Shown here in pieces: positions 57,000 to 64,000 of a DNA stretch of 64,000 nucleotides (its first letter is position 1; each line of letters begins with the position of its first letter). The translations under genes and the position numbers were made by a program. The DNA lies in the NCBI RefSeq assembly GCF_000340215.1, contig NW_006921534.1, positions 4,463,041 to 4,527,040 of the forward strand. The letters are read 5' to 3'. This stretch comes from Pseudocercospora fijiensis CIRAD86 (taxonomy: Eukaryota; Ascomycota; Dothideomycetes; Mycosphaerellales; Mycosphaerellaceae). A model generated the notes under the pieces. It was not told where the DNA came from. It made no database searches and worked only from the letters and a program-made list of their open reading frames with translations.

Positions 57000-58730
57000 C
57001 TTAGGTCTACGAACCTATAGCTAGGCGTAGTATACTAGGGTCGACTATAGATTAGTAGGAGGAAAAATTTACTCTTCCTTTATATCGACTTCGGTAATAT
57101 CTCCGCTAGCTTTAAACTAATCCCTAGTCTCCTCTCTACCGTCGATTTAGCTAACGTCGCCGTACTCGGTTTTATAATATTCGGCTTCCTACCCTAGGTC
57201 TACCGAACCGTAGAAGAAGGTAGGTTTACCGGTAGCTAAAGAATTTATAGGAATTCCTTAACCTCTTATATTTCCGAAACTCGTCTACTATTTCTAAGGA
57301 TTCGGATACTATAGGAGACTATAGGCATTAGCTATCTTCTCGTTTACGCTTACGTTTACTCCTTAGGGTCTCTAGCGGCTATAGACTTAAGATCTAGGCT
57401 AACGACGCTATTAGTATAGGTTAGGCTACTACCGATTATAGGGGTTATTATTTCTAAGGAAGGACGAGCGTCTAGTATTAAAACGAGACCTAGACGCGAA
57501 TCTAGGATCTACGAACCTACCCTATACTAAATCGCTACGCCGGAAGTTAGACTTACTATTATAGTAGCTAGTAGTAGTACTACCTAGAGGATATAACTCT
57601 ACCTATATCGTATAATAGGCTTATATTATATCGATAAGTTATATAAGTATCTAATACGTCTATAGTAGCGTAGGGGTATTAAGATCGCTACGTAGTTCTA
57701 GCGTAATCTTTCGGAACGCGTAGTTAATTTGTCCTACGAGCGATTCTATACCGCTCTACTACGCTAGGCGTATAACGTTAATAACGAATTCGCTTACGCT
57801 CTTACGGGTAGCGACTTCCTTAATACGATATTGTTCCGATTCTAATTCGCGCGCCGCGACTAAGGGGTCTAATCGGAACTGCTTACGTAAGGCTTCTTTC
57901 TACCGCTTAATACCCGGGCTAGTCTAAAAGAGCGTATAGCGATCCTTAGTAAGGCCGTAAAGGTACTAGGCTAAGGTAGAGCCCTAAAGACATCTATAGA
58001 GTAATAGACGTAGGGTTGCTACGGGACATTCGCCTACTTAAATAGCTATATCGAGGCGCGTAATAAATGTAAAAACATCGCGATAATAGGTAGTGTTCCT
58101 AATATATACTACCGGGCCCTTGCCCTTACTCTCCGGAAGGTCTTTATTAAAATACCTAACTTACTTAGGCTTGAATTTATATAGTACAACCTCTTAACTA
58201 AAGTTAGTAACTAGAGTATAAGGAGGACTAGAATATACCGGAGTATATAGAGGAGCGTAGGCCTCGGTAGGCTCGGACCTTAGGTCTATAAAGCTAGCCC
58301 GATCTCGAGTAGGTAGAGCGCCGTAGGCGTAGCGCTCTAAGCCGATCTTAGGAGCGATACTAGCTCGAGCATTCCGGTTCTAATTAGCTAGCTATTTAGC
58401 TCTCGATAGGCCTAGACTAGTTCTACTACGTATCGCGCGAGGATTTCTATATCGCTACTATTCCGGCGCTTCTATATAGTTATTATTCTATCGTAGGGCG
58501 GTAGCGTTATTAGACTATATAGCGTCTACTAGCTTTCCTACTAATGCCTCTAGCTTATCGTATCTAGTATTAGCATTTCCGTTATCGACGCTAGCTAAGG
58601 TATTGCTGTTTCTAGTATTAGTAGTAGTATTATTATTAGTTATAGCGCCGTTATTTAGGCGTATAGTAGACTTATTATTCCTCCTATTCCGACGTTGCTC
58701 GTCGGTAAGGAACAATTTAGATATAGTACT
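57000..58730 (-). pseudogene. gag-like region of the chromodomain element
   Basis: CG-rich decayed coding sequence upstream of the protease-like piece. One open piece (58515-58715) reads as Asn/Thr-rich with LTDEQRRNRRNNKS and ends KLEALVGKLVDAI, a short coiled segment. No zinc knuckle was identified. The assignment rests on position. Confidence 0.4.
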
Positions 58731-60105
58731 CGTATCGATAGTATAGCGTAATTCTAAGGCTATTAGAGGTAGTACTCTACTACCTTCCGTACCCTTATCT
58801 CTATTCTTATTCTTAGCTCTTATAGCCTCTCTACGGCCTTCCTTAAACGCCTATTAGATTTAAGCCTATATCTCGAGCTTATAAGCCTCGCGCTAATCTT
58901 TAAGTATCTACCGTAGGCGTATACGGTCTAAGGCTCTATCGTTGTCGGCCTTTATACGCTAATTAGCTAACTACTAAGCTACCTAAGACTTTATCTATCT
59001 AAGTTTATCTTACTATTCGGCGCTAGCAGTACTATTAGCTACTATAGCGGATCCGGAAGCTTGCTTTCCTAATATATCGTCTTCTTACTACGACTCCGGT
59101 AGTAAGCTAAGTATCGAGCTACTAGATACTAAGGAGCTCTCGCGAGGTTTAGGAGGTAGATCGTCTTTACGAAAAGAGCCGAAATTCTTAAAAACGTTAC
59201 CTATTAGTAGATTGATTTTAAACGGTTCCCTACGTCTATTAGGCTTAAATTAACCTAAATTCTCCTCTTTAATTAAGCGACGAACGCTCTACTTCTCTAG
59301 TTGTAGAGGGATGTAAGCCTTGCGGCGACGCGGCTAATTCTCGCTAGCGGCTAAATCCTCTTTAGTAGACTTAAGGTGTTCCGCTAGCTACTATACGAAA
59401 TGCGGGCTAGCTGTCTAGTACGAAGTTAGGCGATATACTTATCGTATAGCGGAAAGCGATAGGGAGTTGTCGTTAACCTACGAACTAATAATTTCTACGC
59501 GCGTTTGCGGCTTAGGAGTTGCTTCTTTATTCGTATCTAGAATACGAGACTATAACCTTAGGCGGCGTAGAGGTTTAGCTTCTTCTAGGTCTTCGTACTG
59601 CTCTATAATAGTAATAACTCTATATCTAAGATCTCCTTTAAATAACTTACTTAGGTACTATCTTAATTTTAAGAAAGCAAGTAGCGTATAGGCTATATAG
59701 ACTAAGTAGTACCTATCTTCCTTTAATTCGGGAAGAGTATAATCCTCCTAAGCTATAGGCGGCGGGTCGTTCGGAGATTCTTAGGCCTTCGATACTATAG
59801 GCTCCCTTATTAGGTCGTCGATCGAGCTTTTATTTATTAAGCCGTTACGATATCTACTATAGGTACGAGCGTAGCGCCTACCGTATAAGTAGTTGGAACC
59901 TTCTACTTATTATAGTATTAGGGAGCGAAGTTAGGAGGCTTAGCCGACTAGCTCTTACTAACCTAAAGGTAGCGATCCTTCCCTTAGCGAGTAAGGGTAT
60001 TAATAGAGGGAGCGTAAGGCGCGCGACGGCGCTAGGCTAGGTCTATCGTCGATTTTCGGAGTAATTCGGCTAGTAGATCTCGTATATTTTCCGAGCGAAG
60101 CCGGA

Positions 60106-60175
60106 TGTTTTTAGGCCGAAGTTAGAGTGTTCGAGGAGCTTGCGACGAGGACACGGAAACGGAGGTCTAAAAACA
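60106..60175. mobile_element. 70-bp mini-insertion with inverted ends in the left arm
   Basis: Begins tgtttttaggcc and ends ggtctaaaaaca, an inverted repeat of about 12 bp with one mismatch, bounded by gga on the left and gta on the right. The right arm of the host element lacks it. It could be a tiny TIR element or a remnant hairpin. Confidence 0.5.
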
Positions 60176-60199
60176 GTAGGCGAGCGGCGGATAACAATC

Positions 60200-60385
60200 A
60201 GTCTTAGCAGGTTCAAGGTGTTGTCGTGTCGGGTATAGGCAGGTGGCCTTCTACGCAGTAGAAGGCGTGTTGCTGTCTGCTAGCGTAGGGGTTGAATTTA
60301 AAGATGCGCCTATACAAAAGCATTCCAGCCCTCTTATTAGTAGAAAAGATGTCCCCCCTACGTAACCGCAACCTCAGGCCCGAAA
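60200..60385. other. insertion of about 186 bp in the left arm, with palindrome
   Basis: Absent from the opposite arm. It contains the perfect palindrome gccttctacgcagtagaaggc apart from its centre (60246-60266). It is not AT-rich and keeps CA/TG, so it looks younger than its surroundings. Origin unknown. Confidence 0.5.
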
Positions 60386-61870
60386 TAGAAGTCTTCCAGC
60401 TATAACGTACGGTCAGCCTTAGCGCACGCTTTCTATCCGCTTTGATTTTCGTATAACTTTACAACGCTATACTATATTAGTTTCAAAATTTATATAGTAT
60501 AAGTTTTAACCCTAAAGAATAATAAACATTAAAAAAATAAAAAATAAAATTAATATCTAAGCTAGATTATAGATATTTTCTAAATTTTCTAAATATTACT
60601 TACTTAAAGATAGTAGTTAATAGGTAGTAATATAGCTGTTCATTTATACTTAATATTAGTTTATAGGAACATATAAAGTAGAAAAATATAAAAGAAAGTA
60701 TTATTCTAGTACTAGTAGTTATAAAACAATAGCTAGATTTTATAAGTTTTATTAATTTTAATTTAAAGCTAGATATCTCTATAAGTCTACTATACTTTTC
60801 TTCAAAACTTTATATATACTATATTTAGATATATATTACTCTATTAGACACTAGTAATAGTAAATTCTATCTTTATATATACTGAAATATGGTTATTTGA
60901 GCTAAATTTTAATAATTAATATAACTCTAATTATTTAATAACTATCTAGAGAAACACTTATTACTACTATATATTACTATTTAATGAAGTTCTAATAAGC
61001 TATATAAGCTTAAATTTCTTAATATTATTTACTAGAATCCTACAATAAATAATACTAGATTTTAAAATAAGATAAAACTATATTTCTTCCTTACTATATC
61101 TTTATAAATAAAAATTAAAGTTTTAATAGTATTTAATAGTATATACAAGATATATTAAGTATGCTTTATATTATTTCTACTAGAATAATTAGTAATTATA
61201 GGTAAAATTATTAATATACTTAAAATTGGTTTTACTATAGAAATTATATATAGATTATATTTTTTGAATAAATTTCTTTAGGATATATTACTTAATCTAT
61301 ATTATATCTAAATTTTATTGTAATATCCTCTATTTTGGTCTATTTATTAAAGATATAAGAGACTTTTTAAATTCTGCTAACTTTAGAGCTATGTTATATA
61401 AGATATAGAGACTACTTATAAATAATATTTATTATATACTATCTTTACTATATAGGCTTTTACTATATTGAGTTTCAAGTTTATGCTCGCTTTATCTGTA
61501 AAGTTATAGTATCGCGAAGTTAGCGAGTTAACTAGGGAAACAGCGTACGCTAAGGCTAACCGTGCGTTACGGCTAGAAGACTTCTACTAGATTGTTATCC
61601 GCCGCTCGCCTCCGGCTTCGCTCGGCTATCCTGACCTGCACCGCGGGTCTACGGATACTTTATATACTAAGTACTATCTCTTTCTTTATAGTTCGACTAC
61701 GGCGTTTAATAGTACGGAAAGTAGTATTAGAGTAGTTTAGTAGGCTTCTCCCTCGGCGCGGAGGACTTTCGCCTTAGGAGAGAGAAGTAGTAAACCGTAG
61801 TTCGGATAGTCTGTTTAGAGACGGTTAGTACGCTTTTTACGCTAGTACTCGAAGCGAAGCTACTATTTTG

Positions 61871-62250
61871 TTATATATCTATATTATAAAGGTTAATAAT
61901 TATTCTAAGTCTATCTACGCTTAGAGAAGTGTGTGCTATAGGAGCTTATAGTAGGAACCTAGGGAACTATGCCTATACTTGCCTTCGTAATAGCGTATTA
62001 CTAGTAGATCTTTTATAGATTAGAAGAGCGGCGGTCTAAGGCAAAGTAGCAGATAGATTATAGAGATAGATAAGTAAATCTAGGAGTATCTAGTAAAGGA
62101 GGTAGTAGGGATAGCTAGTAAAGGGTTATTATTACGAAGGCAAGTATAGGCATAGGCGTCGGGCTCCTACTATAAGCTCCTATAGTATATACTTCTCTAA
62201 GTATAGATAGACTTAGAATAATAATTAACCCTTATAATATAGATATATAA
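61871..62250. mobile_element. 380-bp MITE-like element with inverted repeats of about 120 bp
   Basis: The left arm 61871-61994 (starts ttatatatctatattata, ends ccttcgtaatag) is the near-exact reverse complement of 62126-62250 (starts ttattacgaaggcaag, ends tataatatagatatataa). Only a few transitions and one short mismatch patch near the middle separate the arms. The interior of about 130 bp is non-coding. No clear target duplication was found. Confidence 0.85.
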
Positions 62251-62470
62251 TAGTTATCGAGTTCTAAAGATAAAGTACCTTTAAATTAGTTTAGTTTCGA
62301 GCAAAGTAATAGCGACGCCGATATAGGTATAGATAGTAGATAGTAAGGCGTACGTAGAGATACGAGATATAAGTAAAGCCTTTATTTAGATTTAGTTAAT
62401 TAAGCCTATTTCTATAGAAAGTACGCTAGTAAAAGTAACTAGCATAATAACGACTATAGCTTCTAATTAG

Positions 62471-62528
62471 CTAAGTATAAGGCGAAAGCTTCGCCCGTAC
62501 TTCTAGGTACGCGTAGCCGCCTAGAAGT
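62471..62528. repeat. hairpin-bearing repeat, copy 2
   Basis: ggcgaaagcttcgcccgtac is followed by stem acttctagg (62499-62507) and cctagaagt (62520-62528) around tacgcgtagccg. The layout and loop match copy 1 at 46101-46147, while a stem pair has changed from A-T to C-G. Confidence 0.75.
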
Positions 62529-62529
62529 A

Positions 62530-62690
62530 TATTTTATTCTTATAAATATTATAATATTAACTTTATTACTACTATCGCTATAAAACTCCTAAATTAAGAG
62601 AAAATAGGAGGTTACTACTAATATCTAGGCTCTAAAATAGTATAATCTAAACTGTATATAAAGGGGTTGCGTGCTAACTAGATAATTAGC
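62530..62690. other. TA-rich spacer, possible LTR or leader of the following element
   Basis: Decayed non-coding sequence before the plus-strand gag-like frame. It may contain the LTR of that element, but no second copy is in the window. Confidence 0.3.
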
Positions 62691-62859
62691 GCGCAAATGC
62701 GCGATAAGAATAGTAAAGCGCATGCGTGCTACCTAGGATTAAATTTCCTAGTCGGGATAACCCGCCGACTAACCCCGTACAATAGAGACGCTAAGCATTA
62801 CTATCTATAGCTATTGCAGATCTTCAATACTACCCTACGCATTACCCCTAACGACTGCT

Positions 62860-64000
62860 CGTAATAGTAGGAGACTAAGCTGCACTCAATCGACGGACAA
62901 AGGAGCGCAAAAGGGCAAAGGCCGACCGCCTAAAGCAATAGGTATACAACCTCGAGCAACAGTTGTTTAACCTTAACGTTCCAATCCTAGAACGCAACTA
63001 ACGCGAGGTTGCAAGTTACCGAAATAACTAAAATAAGGCCGGTTAGTTTAAAGACACTAATAGTTACATTAAGGCTTTAGAGCAGTTACTTTCGAAAGCT
63101 ACTATAAAGTTACGTACGTCGCAGGCGGGAAGCATACGTACTAGCGGAAAGAAGGTTAGTAGCACTTAGTAGTTAGTATACCCGCTTACTAACATACGGA
63201 AGACTAGGCCTGCTATCGACGTATAGGGCAATACGCTACCTCTATCTACCGAACTAAAGCAACGAGCTTAAGAGTTAGAACCTACCTAGCCTACCTAGTT
63301 ACAGAGTACAAGCTTTAGCGCACCTATTTATAAGAATGTTAGTAATACGGTAGTAGACGAATACCTAGAATAGTACGGCTTCGATACCGAAGAAGAGGAA
63401 GAGGAAGAGTAGGAGCCGAGGCCGTCGACAAAACAGTAGGCGCCGAAACTGTCTAGAACAGAGTAGGCGCTAAGACCGGCGAGAAAAGAGCAGCTTTCTC
63501 TCTAGTAGTCGAAGCGCTACTAAAATTTAGAACACTCCTAAGACGTTACTGCTCCTTAAGACTTATTAGCTCCTCGACATTCGTAGCTTCCTCGACGTTT
63601 AGTAGCTAGTTAAGACTTTGATGCTCGTTAAGATTTACTAGCTCCTCGACATTAGCAGCCTCCTCGACGTTTAGCAGCTCGTTAAGACTTTAATGCTCGT
63701 TAAGATTTGCTAGCTCCTCGATATTCGTAGCCTCCTCGACGTTTAGCAGCTCGTTAAGACTTTAATGCTCGTTAAGATTTGCTAGCTCCTCTAGACTTTA
63801 ATACTCCTCTAGACTTTAATACTAGTTAAGACTTTAATGCTTGTTAAGATTTGCTAGCTCCTCTAGACTTTAATGCTCCTCTAGACTTTAATACTAGTTA
63901 AGACTTTGATGCTAGTTAAGATTTGCTAGCTCTTCTAGGCTTTAATGCTGCTCTAGACTTTAATACTCGTTAAGGCAGTACGTTAGCTGCTTACCTCCTA
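62860..64000 (+). pseudogene. RIP-decayed gag-like frame with coiled coil and 24-codon repeats (runs off the window)
   Basis: The plus strand from about 62895 reads TKERKRAKADRLK, then VYNLEQQLFNLNVPILERN, a basic region followed by a coiled-coil-like segment. It continues with RIP stops through an acidic run EEEEEE (about 63390-63410) and into tandem 24-residue units. Stops are TAG/TAA in Gln-like positions. It resembles structural (gag-like) proteins of fungal retroelements, but no zinc knuckle or enzyme is reached before the window ends, so the class is uncertain. Confidence 0.5.
63545..63975 (+). repeat. 72-bp tandem repeat, about six units
   Basis: The unit length is exactly 24 codons. 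Three units with a ctcctcgacattcgtagcc-like centre are followed by units with a ctctagactttaatac-like centre. In frame with the upstream gag-like sequence they read DLLAPRHS-like and PPRRLAA-like blocks separated by RIP stops. Confidence 0.85.

Larger units (their letters stand above)
50450..59990 (-). mobile_element. RIP-decayed gypsy-type retrotransposon with chromodomain (chromovirus-like)
   Basis: The minus-strand order from right to left is: gag-like region (about 57-59.9 kb), protease-like segment (about 55.66-55.88 kb), RT (about 54.35-54.8 kb, box YINDI at 54481-54510), RNase H (TIIVTDYS near 53650-53700), integrase (about 51.5-52.55 kb) and a C-terminal chromodomain (about 51295-51445). 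This is the Ty3/gypsy gene order, and the chromodomain marks the chromovirus branch. All frames are broken by RIP-type TAG/TAA, and the RT box has Asn where the first Asp is expected. LTRs were not identified; borders are approximate. Confidence 0.85.
60091..61625. mobile_element. 1.5-kb inverted-repeat DNA element with AT-rich centre
   Basis: The outer arm ccgagcgaagccgga at 60091-60105 is matched in reverse by tccggcttcgctcgg at 61611-61625. The arm resumes as ggcgagcggcggataacaatc (60179-60199 versus 61590-61610) and as tagaagtctt...gcttagc-type sequence (60386-60462 versus 61498-61586). The left arm carries two extra segments (60106-60175 and about 60200-60385) absent from the right arm. 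The centre (about 60463-61497) is extremely AT-rich with almost no CG, and no protein is readable. This fits a non-autonomous or gutted TIR transposon. Confidence 0.75.

Overview
The window is from a filamentous ascomycete (Pezizomycotina). Genes carry short 49-198 nt GT-AG introns and encode typical fungal families. The repeats show repeat-induced point mutation (RIP): CpA/TpG has become TpA, so coding frames survive but are littered with TAG/TAA where Gln or Trp codons are expected. The genes hint at Dothideomycetes, but I cannot prove the class from this sequence.

The layout is two gene islands embedded in decayed transposon blocks. (1) 1-5.6 kb: minus-strand Ty3/gypsy element (integrase, RT, zinc-knuckle gag) running off the left edge. 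(2) 5.6-10.9 kb: first island, with a Doa1/PLAA ubiquitin-binding WD40 gene (+) convergent with a BTB-domain gene (-). (3) 10.9-19.26 kb: a Tc1/mariner-like DDE transposon (+), a Tad-like LINE (-) with strongly one-sided C-to-T decay, and a decayed frame of unknown identity. (4) 19.3-43.2 kb: second island, with a 14-TM DHA2 drug-efflux type transporter (+), then, all on the minus strand, a TALE homeodomain regulator, a secreted GPI-anchored PLC-like phosphodiesterase, a CLC chloride transporter with two CBS domains, an NmrA-like NAD(P)-binding protein, a broken DUF3328/UstYa-like remnant and an SLC45/sucrose-type MFS transporter. (5) 43.2-64 kb: second repeat block. It holds a decayed frame, a RIP-damaged dienelactone hydrolase gene cut by a second copy of the gypsy gag region, a young-looking minisatellite insertion, another unknown decayed frame, a gypsy-type retroelement with integrase and C-terminal chromodomain, two inverted-repeat DNA elements, and the gag-like start of another element with a 24-codon tandem repeat.

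The island genes do not form an obvious pathway or biosynthetic cluster. Doa1, BTB, CLC and TALE homeodomain look like housekeeping or regulatory genes. DHA2, NmrA, UstYa remnant and SLC45 are accessory-type genes, as is common next to repeat-rich compartments.

The most unusual signals are the strand-asymmetric decay of the LINE, the RIP-killed host gene in the repeat block, a hairpin repeat family with a compensatory base-pair change, a 380-bp element with arms of about 120 bp, and a CLC protein with Ser at the proton-glutamate position. All domain calls come from reading translations by eye; no database search was possible.
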